DNA of 64,000 bases from Breviolum minutum Mf 1.05b.01 (lineage: Eukaryota; Sar; Dinophyceae; Suessiales; Symbiodiniaceae): NCBI GenBank assembly GCA_000507305.1, contig DF240163.1, positions 62,001 to 126,000 of the forward strand, written 5' to 3'. Numbering within the stretch: the stretch's first letter is position 1; every line of letters starts with the position of its first letter. The notes under the pieces are model-generated. The model ran no database searches, was not told the origin of the DNA, and worked only from the letters and a program-made list of their open reading frames with translations. The position numbers and the translations under genes were made by a program. Positions 13,117 to 25,000 of this stretch are shown piece by piece.

Positions 13117-13392
13117 TCATCCTGTCACAAACCAGAACCCATCCAAATTTCTCTGGAAATGAATGATTTCAGCAGGAAATCCATAGATCCACACCCCAAC
13201 CATTCCAGTCTTCCAATGCACCTGAACGTCCTGCAGTTCTACCGCCAAATCTGACACCATTCCGGCCGCTTGTCCCCAAATGGTGAAACTGCTATAGAGG
13301 CCACTGGCGGCATAGCCAGCCAGATTCCTCAGGGCATACCCTTGTAGCAAAGCTAGCATCTTGAAATCTCGTGCAGAATCGGGTGTTTTGAA
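13117..13392 (-). CDS. exon of unrecognised gene
   Basis: The minus-strand open frame has the look of folded protein: DFKMLALLQGYALRNLAGYA, then AAGMVSDLAVELQDVQVHWK and VGVWIYGFPAEIIHFQRN. The other frames are broken or low-complexity. It ends in a stop at 13117, or in an unplaced donor before it. The 5' boundary near 13390 is a guess at an AG-containing stretch. No domain recognised and no neighbouring exon could be joined in phase. Confidence 0.42.
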   Translation of the reverse strand, partial: FKTPDSARDFKMLALLQGYALRNLAGYAASGLYSSFTIWGQAAGMVSDLAVELQDVQVHWKTGMVGVWIYGFPAEIIHFQRNLDGFWFVTG

Positions 13393-14505
13393 ACATACAT
13401 GAAAACATGGAAAGGCCTTCACAATGATGGTAAAAAATGGAACGGTCTCTTTCTCTTTCAGCTCAAAATTGTGTACATGACTTCTAAACTAAGCACCCCT
13501 GTCCCAGCTCCAAAGAAAAGTACTTCCAATGGCAAGTGCTCTTGATAACTTTCACGCTTTGGTGTCACTTTGGAATCAATCAATGAATTCCGTTGACCAA
13601 CAGATAGCCTGCAAAGCATGACAACATCTCAAAAATAATTCAATATCGATGTGTATGACACATCAGTCTAAATCATTACATCTGACATCTGCATGTAACT
13701 CATTTTTATTCTACAAAGTTGGAATTGGCAATCAAAGATCACATCTTCAACAATTTGAGAATGCCCTGCCACATCCCTCCACCACTATCACTGCACCGAG
13801 AATCAGCACTAAAAGCAGCAAAAAAATAATACATGGAGATGTCTGATGATGCGCTCCTTAGGTCGTGATGATGGAGTGAGTTTACCACATGGCACCATCT
13901 GATGAAGCTGTTTGTTTTTTTCATTTTTGGGTTACCCCTCAAAGCAACATTTGAAATATATGTAGGAAATATGGAGATGTGACTTGGATCTTCTGAGATT
14001 TTTTTCAGTTTCACAAAATTTCCTTTCATTGCTTCACAACGCCAAAGCCACGGATGTGTACCTTGCAAATGATGATCAGCGTCAGAATGGAGACCCCAAC
14101 ACCAACCTGAAGAGTATTTTCAGGGTTATACCATGACATACTTGAGATGCAGGTATAGCCTTTAGAGCTCATGAGGAGATGTCCATGCAAAATACCACAA
14201 GGTGATGAGTTTTTGCAATACAGTATTCAACTCCCAAGCTTTTTTTTTTTCGAACTCCGCGCCAGGATCATCATATCGAGGTACCAAAATCACCAGGCCA
14301 GACAACTTGAAGCTCTGTGTCAGGAACATCTCCTTGGTGAAGGCGATACATAGCAATAAATGGAACAACATCCAACCAAACAGGTAACTGACCATGAGTG
14401 ATCTGAATAAAGATGAACCCCAACTTGATTGAGTGAACCCTGACCCTTTTTGCGAAGGTTGATAAGACTGAGATTGTTTAAGCTTCCACATGAAGATGTG
14501 GGGGT

Positions 14506-14694
14506 GACAGGTTTCCCAGCGTGGTTTCCGCTTTTCACACCCCAGAACATGGGAAGGTAGGGAATCTCAGATTGCAAGTGGTGACACTCCGGATACTCCA
14601 ACCTGCAGAACCAACCTGTCCAAGATGCCCATTCACCATGAGCAGCATCTGCTGGTGGGAACTCTGCAACATTCGCCCAAATCGCTGGCGGCAT
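14506..14694 (-). CDS. exon of unrecognised gene
   Basis: The open frame starts at an ATG (14694) and is rich in Trp, Pro and aromatic residues: AIWANVAEFPPADAAHGEWA, followed by CRLEYPECHHLQSEIPYLPM. Composition argues for true coding. The frame stays open to 14320, but the part below ~14506 looks like intron. The exact donor is not clear; a GA dinucleotide follows GCTGG at the likely boundary. Not recognised. Confidence 0.4.
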
Positions 14695-15669
14695 GGCAGA
14701 CTTGAGCGGTGTAAGCTTGACTACGGATGCTTTGGCAAACCTATGTGAGGCGGAGTTGTTGGTCAGCTGGTCTGTAGAAGGTTTTTTTTAAATATCTTGT
14801 TAACTGGCACTGGCAAGGGGGTCAGCATCTAAAAAGTCCCTTCCCCATCCTTCCTCAAAATACCATGGACAGTGTGTAAGCTGATGGGGCTTAAGGCCAT
14901 GAGCTTGCGATAGGCAACACGGTGCTGGCATCACTCCATAGCACATCTATCGGAAGCCCTGCTCGACAAAAGACAGCTAAGCCCAAGGAATTTCGGTTGG
15001 CAAAAAGTAACATGAGCAGGAATTGAGGAGAAACAAATCCCTGTGAAAAGCCTGTCTTAGCATAAAATATACAGGGACAGGAATTCGATCAATCTTTCCA
15101 AATGAGAACCAGAGTGTTGAGTAGACTCATTCAACTGAATGTTGAGTGAATGTCCACATGCATCTTGTACCGTAATCACTCAGCCGGGTTCAAACTTGAT
15201 GGATTGCTTGAACTGATGGATCTCCAATTTTTCCACGTGCACATAAAATCTCCAAGCGGCATTGGTATATCTACGGGTAGGTCCATGTAGGTTCTTTTCT
15301 TCCATCATTCTGAATTCAGGTACTCTTTCCTTGCTGTTTTTTCCACATGTTCATCCCTCATGAGGCACCATTGTGGGGAGCTTACCAAACTCCAAGCCAC
15401 TTGGCTTTCAGGCACCTGAAAGTCTTCAGCATCCCACACCTCTTTTCCCATGACCTGCGGTGGTCTGAGGATATCCGAGGGGCATGTATTAGGTGCATCC
15501 CCTGTCCCACAGAGAGTGAAGATTTGTAAGGGACCTTTGCGAAAAGTGGATAAAGTATTATCTGACTTTTGGTGGCTTGGGTATATTCAAGCATGAAATT
15601 CTGAAAGCCTTTCCCAAGCATTCCCACGCCACAGATCTTTTGCAGTATGTATATACATGTATATACCAC

Positions 15670-15870
15670 ACTTAGCTCCGCATGAAACAGCTTCTCCGCG
15701 TCCCAATTTTCTCCAAAATCACAATACCGTGAGATGCGTTTCTCAAGTTTTCTGACCATTCCTTGAATGCTTCACACTTCCTGGACTCATCGGGTGGCCT
15801 CTTTAAAGTGGCTCTTCACTGCCTCATCATCTCGCAGTTTTGCCAGATCAATCCTTGAGAGCGCTGTTGT
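15670..15870 (-). CDS. possible exon(s), frame broken
   Basis: Two protein-like pieces in different frames lie close together: RIDLAKLRDDEAVKSHFKEA (about 15790-15850) and MVRKLEKRISRYCDFGENW continuing to AEKLFHAEL (about 15675-15759). A stop and a frame change fall between them within ~35 bp, so there is either a very short intron, a decayed gene, or a wrong reading of one part. No domain recognised. Confidence 0.3.
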
Positions 15871-16342
15871 CAAGGAGCATAGGCATAGGTTTAAAGTTTA
15901 AAGGGTGTCACTGCACCTACATGAAATGAGAGAATCATCACTATCACTCTCTGCGTACATATAGATATTATGTATATTTGACTTTGACAACGCATGACAA
16001 TTCTATACTTTCTGGAGGGCCAGCTGATGCACCACCATGAAGTGCCAGTTGAAGTGAAATGGATTTCCTTTTTCAAGGCAGTTCTGACTATACAGTAAAC
16101 GGTACATCCCGAATTTGTCAAGATGAGGGTTTAAGGTTCTCCCCAGCCAGTCTGATGCTCTTCACTCAAACATCATCAAGAGAATGGTGGGGACAAGCTC
16201 TATCCTCCCTCAAACGCGCATGGACATGAAAAGAGGTTCCTGCAAACCATATCTTCATTTCCAAAAAAAGTTTCTTATATAGTTTGTGATCCAAAATTCT
16301 ATAGTACGTTTCCTGCTTCAATGAGATTGGGAGGTATTTATG

Positions 16343-16447
16343 GGTGTTTCCGAAAATAGTGGGTTTTCCCCCCAAATCATCCATTTGAATAGGGTTTTCT
16401 ATTATAAACCATCCATTTTGGGGTGTTTCCCTATTTTTGGAAACACC
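16343..16447. repeat. 105-bp fold-back element, family 3
   Basis: The ends are inverted repeats: GGTGTTTCCGAAAATAG at the left and its near-complement ending GGAAACACC at the right. The sequence TTTAT flanks both sides and could be a target-site duplication. The interior phrase CCCAAATCATCCATTT and the phrase AAACCATCCATTTTGG recur in the same order at 27372-27482. No coding capacity; a MITE-type element is the likely identity. Confidence 0.8.
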
Positions 16448-16690
16448 TTTATATATCTTCTCCAATATCCAACTCTAGCCCTTTCGAAGAGGAGCAACCA
16501 AGGCTGAGGTGCCCCAACCATGTCCCTGCTTCTTCTCCACCTGGTGGGGATAAGGTGATACAAGGTGCACATGAAGGGTGAATATGGGTGAATCACGAAG
16601 TTACAAAAAAACTTATAACCCAAACACAGAAATCACACTGAAGAAATGCATAGAAATGCCATCACAAGCGGAAATCGAGCTTCTCATCAC

Positions 16691-16722
16691 TATTTTTTTT
16701 TGTGGGGGGGGGGGGAGGGAGG
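16691..16722. repeat. poly-T / poly-G tract
   Basis: A run of T is followed directly by TG and then twelve or more G, ending GAGGGAGG. Low complexity; the exact length may be affected by sequencing. Confidence 0.85.
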
Positions 16723-16850
16723 CTACAACATTCCAGCAAGCTGAGATAAATCTCAATAAAACCCACGGTTTATAGTAGTTACAAGCAAATTATCTTCACC
16801 CAAATCTCTGTTTTTCCTCTTGGGTGTTATGATACTCATGGTGAAACACA

Positions 16851-18155
16851 TCAACGGCCATTGCGCGGTGCCCGCTTCGCCAGCAAGGCAGCGGCCGGTT
16901 CACCAGCAGAGCCCCACAGGGCTGTAGCAAAGTCACCAGACTGCCACTGAGGAGGCTGCAGTAACAAGGCACAAAAACGACTGGGATCACAAGGTGCATC
17001 TATACCCAATAATGCCAAAATGACTTGTGCTACCATACTGGCAGGGATTGTAAGATTCATCCCTTCCAGATATGCATGTAAAGCTCTTCTGGAAACTTGA
17101 TGTGAACTGAAGTGTTGGACCTCTTTCTCGATTGCCACAGGCATTGATAAGCGCTCTTTGGCATTGCCTTTCCAAATGTTGCGCACCACTTGTTGCAGCT
17201 CAAGGACCTTGCAGAAAAGGCTCACACAAACAGAAGGTAAATCATAGTGTTCAAAGAATCTTCTCAAACCCACCAACTTGGAACTGGTGATATCTTCAAT
17301 CACCTTCTCCGCCAAGGAGAGTTCTGAGGAGGACTCCAATAAACGATTCTCTTTTTCTGCATTCAGTCCGTGAGCTTCCTGGAGATCAGCTTTGGCTTTC
17401 TGAAGCTCTTGCTCAAATCGATGATTTTCAGCCTTCAGTTCTCGAAAGTCTGCAGCTAGCTTGCTAAAGTGACTTTCCAACTCATCTTGTCTTGTCTGGC
17501 TCTCAAATTGCTTCACAAATGACTCCTTCAAGCGCTTCTGCAGCTCCTTCACCTGGTCCTGTGAGGCGGCGAGCTCCGCTTCTAACGCTTGCACTCGTGC
17601 CCGTTCGGATTGCAGCAAGCTGTCCGTGTCCACGCGGCGATCGTGAAGTCGCCCCAAGTTTTCTTGAAGCTCGAGGACTGAATTTTGATGATGCGCCAGT
17701 TGATGATGATGTTCATCTTTATACCTCTGGCGCAAGGCCAAAGCAGCTCCTCGTCGCCAGAGACCAAAGACCTTCTTCTGCCACAACCAGCGCCATGCAG
17801 CACCGCTGAGGCCACTCTTGGGTGAGGCTGTTTCTTTGAGCGCCGGTCTTCTCCAAACTTGCTGCCGACCCAATCGGAAGGCATGGAGCACCTTGCTCTT
17901 CAGCACCTTGTCTTGATGATGTTTCAAAACACCCCAAAAAGAGTCCAAGTGCTGCGTCACCTTGTGGCGCTTCTTGGCCAATGCATCTGACAACTTCGCG
18001 GCCTCAAATCTGGAAAGGATCAAATCTTCACGGGTGCGGTGCAGTTCCTCACTCAAATTGAGTGTGCTGCTACTCAGCACGGACAGCATCGGATCTGGGA
18101 TCCCGCTCTGCACAAACAAGGGGCAATTCCTCTTGGGCCAAGGTTGCGCAAACAC
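16851..18155 (-). CDS. coiled-coil protein, 412-434 residues, 5' end uncertain
   Basis: An open frame of 434 codons ends in TGA at 16851. The first in-frame ATG is at 18089 (residue 23 of the open frame); upstream codons begin at GTG directly after CCAAG, which matches the AG|G acceptor style of this genome, so an upstream exon may exist. Residues 65-145 are basic and Trp-rich (SFWGVLKHHQDKVLKSKVLH, WRWLWQKKVFGLWRRG), loosely like the helix-Trp repeats of centrin-binding Sfi1-type proteins; this is only a resemblance. Residues ~150-295 form a long charged coiled coil (LEAELAASQDQVKELQKRLK). The C-terminal ~130 residues are helical with no recognised motif. No introns inside. A TIR element ends 31 bp upstream of the open frame. 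Confidence 0.75.
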   Translation of the reverse strand: MFAQPWPKRNCPLFVQSGIPDPMLSVLSSSTLNLSEELHRTREDLILSRFEAAKLSDALAKKRHKVTQHLDSFWGVLKHHQDKVLKSKVLHAFRLGRQQVWRRPALKETASPKSGLSGAAWRWLWQKKVFGLWRRGAALALRQRYKDEHHHQLAHHQNSVLELQENLGRLHDRRVDTDSLLQSERARVQALEAELAASQDQVKELQKRLKESFVKQFESQTRQDELESHFSKLAADFRELKAENHRFEQELQKAKADLQEAHGLNAEKENRLLESSSELSLAEKVIEDITSSKLVGLRRFFEHYDLPSVCVSLFCKVLELQQVVRNIWKGNAKERLSMPVAIEKEVQHFSSHQVSRRALHAYLEGMNLTIPASMVAQVILALLGIDAPCDPSRFCALLLQPPQWQSGDFATALWGSAGEPAAALLAKRAPRNGR

Positions 18156-18186
18156 CTTGGATATGCTGGTCCCCCATCATGTGATA

Positions 18187-18286
18187 CACGCCAAAAAACT
18201 AAGATGACATTGGAAATCACCATCTTCAATAGGAAATACATCTTCAAATGGTGGATTTTCCATTGTCATGTTAGTTTTCGGGGGTG
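18187..18286. mobile_element. 100-bp MITE, family 1 (copy 1)
   Basis: Terminal inverted repeats of about 37 bp: the right end in complement reads CACCCCCGAAAACTAACATG and the left end CACGCCAAAAAACTAAGATG. TA sits at both outer boundaries (18185-18186 and 18287-18288), as expected for a TA target duplication of Tc1/mariner-type elements. Related copies lie at 41002-41104 and 60886-60986. No coding capacity. Confidence 0.88.
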
Positions 18287-18536
18287 TATCATTTCTCACT
18301 GAGGTTCTGGCTGAAGATGGGTTCCAAGACCTCTTCGAGGGTGATGAATTTGAACCTCCGTGCAGTCACAACCCAAGTGGTTGTGTCAAAAGCAATGAAG
18401 TGACCATATGAAACACACGTTTGATTGATGTCCGTGACATGCAAATTCCTTTCATACTACTGTACCTTCGAATTTTATCCACTCTATTCCCCTCTAACAT
18501 CATCTCTAAACAAGAAGTGGGAAGGTCCTTACTACT

Positions 18537-18590
18537 CGTACCTACCTATCTATCTATCTATCTACCTACCTACCTATCTATCTATCTGTC
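18537..18590. repeat. CTAC/CTAT tetranucleotide repeat
   Basis: Alternating blocks of CTAT and CTAC units, about 13 in all. Simple sequence in non-coding DNA. Confidence 0.93.
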
Positions 18591-18599
18591 CATTTATCC

Positions 18600-21250
18600 A
18601 TCTTTTACATATTTCATCATATTTCACATACATGTACTGCAAATTGAAACTGACTTCTATGCATCGCCCTCTCCGTAAACGCAGAGCTGGCCAATCTTCT
18701 CTGGTGGATTCCTGATCATCCACCATCTGAGATTCCTCACATGCTCTGAAAGTCCACGAACAGGAAATCCAAGACTCTTTCCTGCAGCTGCTATGGACCA
18801 TCGGGGGGCAGTCAATAAAAATCAGATGTGACCGCAACCAAAAACGTGAAGCATGCAACATTCCAAGAAACTTTTGAACCAGGAATAACTAAACCTTAAC
18901 ATTTAAAACTATGATACAATACAAATAGCAAAGAATACATGTAGTAAATTCATAAAAGACAGTAAGAAGTAGCTTAACGTACACTACATTCAGATTCATA
19001 TTATCAGGTACTGTATATATAGTTTGATTTTGGGGCATAGATTTACTGAAATCATCAGAAATCAAGGAGTTGCAAGAGGGCATGGGCCGAAACACAAACA
19101 AAAGCCATGGTGCAAAACTATCTTTCCAAGAAATTACTGTACAGTACGGTTCTGCATCGTTATGCGAATTTGCACATTAGAATGTGTAGTGAGTCTATCC
19201 TGATTTCAGGCCACGATATCATGTTCAGTCATACCTGCTCTGAAGCTTTTCATCAATTTCTTGAAACAAAATCAAATTCGCAGATCACTTGTCTATCAAA
19301 TAACTTCATGACATGTGTACCACATCCGCGACCAAAACGAATGTACTGAATCAATCTCTCAGTGACTCTGTATGCTGATGCACGGCAACGTCTCAGCCAT
19401 ATATGAAACTCTATTCTCCGCAAAGATTGTCTGTCCTCAGCATCCTCCAGGAAGGGGACAACCTAAGGAATCTGATTTTGGCGTTCTTAAGGTCTGATTT
19501 AATTATGCGGCACAAATGGGATGTTTAACAAACGAATCACACGCACACACATTGTTACATAGATGTAGTTTGTGTCTAGTTAGTAATTACATATATAGTT
19601 TATAGTTTTTGATGCATACACATAAAAATCAAACAACATATGCAGCCAATCTACAGTACTGTAAATATAGATTCTAAAAAGTCAATGCGAAAAAATCCGA
19701 ATGCTTGTGAAGTGGATAACTTTCAAGTGAACTTGGCAATGTTGTCAATTTGCACCTTCAAGGCCCGTCAAAAGCGAAAATGCATAAGATGCAGCAATGA
19801 CATGAAGATGGAGCAAGTGCCAAGTAACCTGGGATGCCACCTTCCCAAGTCAGGGGGTCCCGAACTCTCAAATGAGATGGAGGAAAGAAAGCTAGGTATT
19901 GCCTTAGCACCGTTAGCTTTCTATTTCCAGGTGATCTGTCTGACAATGGAATTCAAAATTGCTACGTTGCTGCGTGTTTGCATTCTTTATTGGACTTCAC
20001 GTTGTCAGTGAAACTTTATCTGGTGAAATGTAAGGGGGAAAATCTTCAAAAGCCATATGAAAAAGCTGCTGGCCAGAACCTTGGGCTGAAAGATCCTTTC
20101 AACCTTGAAGGGCTAACCTACAAACTCACCCAAATAACACCCTGAGCAAACTGCGCAGACTTATGAAAAAAGCGTGAGAAAACCCAAACTGCTTCAACTG
20201 GCCTTCGTTTTTTCTACTGGTGACTGCCAGGATCAGTGAAATGCCCAGTTTGGAGGCCAGGCCCTCGTTGGCTCGCAGATTCAAAGCGAAGCCTGAGCTG
20301 CGAGCCGTACAAATAGCACCAGGATCCACCACTGTGGCGTGAGTTTTGGTCCCTGTTGAAATGGCACGACCGAAACAAACCCATAAGGAAACCTACCTTG
20401 ACGGTCCCCGGACTCCCACCATCCCAAGGTTTGACCATACGAGCAAATAGGTGTCCAAGATTGCACCCCCCGCACTACTGCGCCGCTCAATGTCCTGTAT
20501 TACTATATACCCAAGCTGTGCCTGCTTCCGCACCTGCCTGCCTGCACCTGCTCTGGGGCCACCCAACGCACCTTCGCATGTGGGGCTGGCCTGGTGCTCA
20601 GCTGGAGGGTCATATTGGATGTTTAACCTGATGTGCAGGTCCCTACTAATAACATGTCCCTACTAATACAGTCTCCACCTTTCAATGGTGATCCATTTCT
20701 GCAGTTGGAAAAAAGTAGCCAGAGATTTAGCCAGGGAGATAAAGAGCGAAGCCTTTGAAATGGTACAAGAAGTCATCTCAACATATCACTTAGTACTTCT
20801 GGTCACTTTCTACCATCCTCTTTGTAGCTTTGGTACGTTTACCACTACAAGCTCACTTTCCTTAGTCCTTCCCCCACCTTGGTGACGAAGTTGACACTTT
20901 CCGCCTGACAACAAGGTGTTTGACACAGGTGCGTTTGGATGCCAGGTGATGATCATGATAGGATCATGCTGATGACAACAACCACAAAGATTGATTCATG
21001 TATTAAATGATGATTCCATAACGCAAGGTCCCTTCATCCTGCAATATGGAGGCAGGAAAGTTGATGATGTTTGAAAACATCCACCCCCGGTCTCCCAGGA
21101 TCACCTTCTGCCCCTTGTTGGCAGGGGCCATTCCTTAACAAGAACACAAAGGCAGGAGAAATGATACCACCTGCTTGTGGATGGACCTGTAGGAAGTATC
21201 TCATATGAGCTGTTGTCGAAACCTCTATTAACCCTTAATGCCATCCAACA
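18600..21250. other. no gene supported
   Basis: AT-rich with several copies of TACTGTA/TACAGTA (near 19010, 19137, 19652). A GC-richer patch at 20450-20620 has open frames on both strands with no recognisable product. A 13-bp phrase GTCCCTACTAATA is repeated at 20638 and 20654. Confidence 0.38.
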
Positions 21251-21405
21251 TTTGAGGTTTCCCATCGCTTTTTCAACTTTCGGCGTTTTAAGGATTTGGG
21301 GGTATCGTTCAATGGTGTTGTATACATGAGCACTCACAGTCTTTTTTTTTCATGTGGCTTCTTCTTCATCCTCAGTGCATGAGGAGCTGCTACTGTCACT
21401 GCTGC

Positions 21406-21763
21406 TAGTAGTACGGAGTAGTGCTGGACTAATAGTTTGTAGTACGGAGTAGTACTGGTGTAGTACTTTGTAGTACGGAGTAGTACTGGAGTAGTACTTT
21501 GTAGTACAGAGTAGTACTGGATTAGTACTTTGTAGTACGGAGTAGTACTGGAGTAGTACTTTGTAGTACGGAGTAGTACTGGAGTAGTACTTTGTAGTAC
21601 AGAGTAGTACTGGAGTAGTACTTTGTAGTACGGAGTAGAACTGGCGTAGTACTTTGTAGTACGGAGTAGTTCTGGACTGGTACTTTGTAGTACGGAGCAG
21701 TACTGGAGTAGTACTTTGTAGTACAGAGTAGTACTGGAGTAGTACGGAGCAGTACTGGAGTAG
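21406..21763. repeat. 31-bp-unit minisatellite
   Basis: About eleven tandem units of ~31 bp, each containing TTTGTAGTAC and AGTACTGGAGTAGTAC, with one to three substitutions per unit. AGTACT is self-complementary, so each unit can form short hairpins. Since 31 is not a multiple of three the array is unlikely to be coding, although two minus-strand frames stay open across it. It is flanked by a GGTATCGCTT block at 21768-21812 and degenerate GTAGTAC units at 21842-21903. Confidence 0.95.
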
Positions 21764-21767
21764 CTTG

Positions 21768-21812
21768 GGCATCGCTTGGGGTATCGCTTGGTATCGCTTT
21801 GGGTATCGCTCC
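21768..21812. repeat. GGTATCGCTT short tandem block
   Basis: Four imperfect copies of GGTATCGCTT adjoin the minisatellite. The same word occurs singly at about 22046, and a related GGTATCGTT lies at 21300, so the repeat neighbourhood shares one word pool. Confidence 0.85.
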
Positions 21813-22099
21813 AGCAGACGGGTAGTCTGCGAGATTCTATGGTGTAGCACTTTGTACTACACGGTAGTTCTGGAGGAGTACCTTGCAGTACAGGGTAGTA
21901 CACTTAAATAATACTGTGAGGAACAGACTAACTAACTCGTATACTTTGAACCAAACACTCAGCGTGCGTGCAGCCGTAACTGAAATATCAAATTCATAAT
22001 TCATATAACAATCCACACAATCATATTATAGATGAATCTAAGAGGGGGTATCGCTTTTGAGGTTTCCCATCGCTTTACAAGGTTTTGGCATCCTATGAC

Positions 22100-25000
22100 C
22101 AGACACAAGAAGAATCCTTCATCCAAGGTTTAGATCATCGCTCATATAGTAATTCAATTGGTAGGTGCTCAGCTCCCGAATGCAGTTTAAGCAAACCGGT
22201 GTAGTGGATGGTCAACTGATACGTTCAATCGTGTTTACAGTCCTGACTAGCTTGGCAATATGCACTGCAAGCACAGTCTGATACGGTACAGGTCCAGGAC
22301 ACAGGTGTACCTCTATGGATTTTTCGTTGCATCACAAAAATGGATCCATACTCACAGCCATGCGCATCTCCACACTAGGAGGCCGCACGAACTTCGCTAC
22401 CTGGCAACAGGACTGTGAACCCTTACCAACAAGCAATGCAAAACTTTCAAAGTTTTAAACCTTTTGGAAGAGCAAGTCGCCCACCAGAAGGCCTTCAGCA
22501 CCAGCATTCTTCGCCTTGTGTGGGTCGAAAGCCATATTCAGGCCACCAGCACGACCTGCAGCACCGTTGCTTGGAGGATGTTTCCCAGCACTGGCATAAA
22601 GAACGGTTTCAACTTGCAATACATAACCCTAGCCTATTAAAAAAATATCTCCATATTCATCCATATTCCATATTAAATGCAAAAAAACATGATCATGCAA
22701 CGTGACATTAAAGTATCACCCTCTTCAGAATTGACAATGGAATGGCAGCTGTCTATGCGCCGGCTACAGCATCATCAACAAAAAGGTGAGACTGCCATGT
22801 GCATCTATAGCGTACTTTGAAACAAATCGACCTGGAAACTTCTCAACGCCACCAAGAAGCAAGATTCCCTGGTTGTTTTGGTACGTTTTTGGCGCACCTG
22901 CTGCTGCACCTCGTTTGTCTCCACGCGCTTTGGAACCCATCTTTCGGATACGACACATGTTGTTCACCTGTGAATCACAGGCTTTGTGGCTATACCATCA
23001 TCGTGATGAGTTGGGTGTTTTTCTAGAATTCAAGGGAGGCATGGAATTGAGTGGATCTGCATGATGCATTGGTGATTGATGTCCTTTTAGTTTTACGAAC
23101 ACTTGGACCCTTTTTTGCGCATTAGTCAAACTGAGGCAAAACGATTCTGGAATACTTGAACCTATACAAACATCTATGCACAGAATATGGCTAGTCTAAA
23201 GTATGAAACCAAATGCATAATCAACCCTCACCGTTCTTGCACCAAATTCCTGACCTGCACATGCTCTCTTCCACCTGTTGTATCTTTTTGTTGTGGCCTC
23301 GGGCAGCCACCAAAGAGCTAACTTGGTGCTAGCGAAGAAGGCTTGGAAGTTGCTGTCAGGATCATCACCTCAGCAGATTCCAATAAATGAGATGGCTGAG
23401 ATTGGCAGGCGCCAGCCATCACTCCTTCAACGGTTGTGAGTTCCTCATAATAAGTGAATCATTGGCAAAGGTCAAAGGTCCCGTGAATTTCATTGTCCAT
23501 GTTCTCACCCTATTATCTTCTTGCAAGCTCTCAACAAGCAAAGCAGTTTCCAAGTAAACGGTGCGGAAAACCTACAGTAGCCAGTGTCATGTACCTAGCC
23601 ATGGGCCAACGGACTTACATGTTGATTCAGTGCCAAAACACCAAAAAATAGAAACCCTTGTCTTGTGCCCGTTAGCTGCACGTAGCAGCACAATGATATA
23701 ACGCAACCGGTGGAGCACAAGATCGACATACCTCCAAGCTTCAGCCAAGGTACTCCTGGAGTGTACCACTACCCGTCGTCCCAGGCCTTCAAGCACATGG
23801 GATTGACAAGCTACTGGCGGTTTGAAGGCCGAAAGACTCATCCCTGCGTTCTATGCATCACGGTCCAAGATTGTTCATGGCTTAAGCTGCTCATACATCC
23901 TAGAGTGCGGCCAAGACTTTGAAAGTCAACACATACACGAAATATCACTCCTCAAGAGGATATTCGTCTAGCAGCCGAGTGTGCATGTGTTTGAATTGTG
24001 AATTGTGAATCGTCCTTTCCACTCAAAGACTTTATGTACTGTAAATGCCTGTATCTGCTTATATGCTAGCTACAGTGGCTTTTCCATTGACTCTTGTAAT
24101 CATCCCCCTAAAATTGCTCATTCATCCAAGCCACTTCGGACAAAGCATTCCGGATGTCCCAAAGGTGTCATCATGAACCTCAAGATGCAAAGCTGAAAAG
24201 CCTGTATATATATATATACATACACATTTCATCACATTCCTAAATTATGTAATGCCTCGCGAAATCCTCCATGCTGATGGTTATGGCAGTTGTGGTTGTG
24301 AGTTATGGGTGGTATTTTGTGGTTGTGGTTGCTCCTTCTGCCACAACTTTGCATTTCCCTGGTGCCCCAGGCTCTTTTGGCACTTCCACTCGCGGTGCTG
24401 ATCGTGGCTTCTGACCAGCCTTGCGCTTCCTCCAGCGACACTAGCAGCAAATGTCTCAGACATTGCAGTACAACAAGCAGACCCAGGAGCAATGAAGAAT
24501 GCCATTTCTCTCATCATGCAATGTTAGCAAAAGATCTGGAGACACAAATCCAAATGAAAAGTTCTGAGCATATTCAAGGAGATTCCTTTTAGGCAAAAAA
24601 CAAGATGACTTTCAGGCCTTCCCGCTTATGACATGTTGACATGTTGAAATCCAAAAGTTTCCAATGCCTGCTCGCCACATGACGCTGGAGGTCGTAGGTT
24701 TCTCTCCTCAGCGCCCAGCATGTTTCAAGATTGGTCGAGCACTTCTTCGTTTAGCCAATGACTTTGAAAATGGGGCGATACTTTTCTCCCATAATTAGTA
24801 GGAAACCACTGCAGCCATAGCCCCTGATGCCCCTTTTAAATCAGTGAGTAGATGTGATATCATTACTGGCCACTACCTGTCCAAAGGTTATGGCCATTCC
24901 ACTTCTCAAATTAATATGTTTCATAATAAGATGCCTGCCTCCAAACGATCCACCACTTTGGCTGCCCCAACTTGATTGGGTTTGTTACCACTTCATAGGC

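Noticed and set aside
21334..21903. Minus-strand open frames of 166 and 189 codons rich in Tyr, Ser and Thr
   Set aside because: They are readings through the 31-bp minisatellite. The unit is not a multiple of three and two frames are open at once, so this is composition, not a gene.
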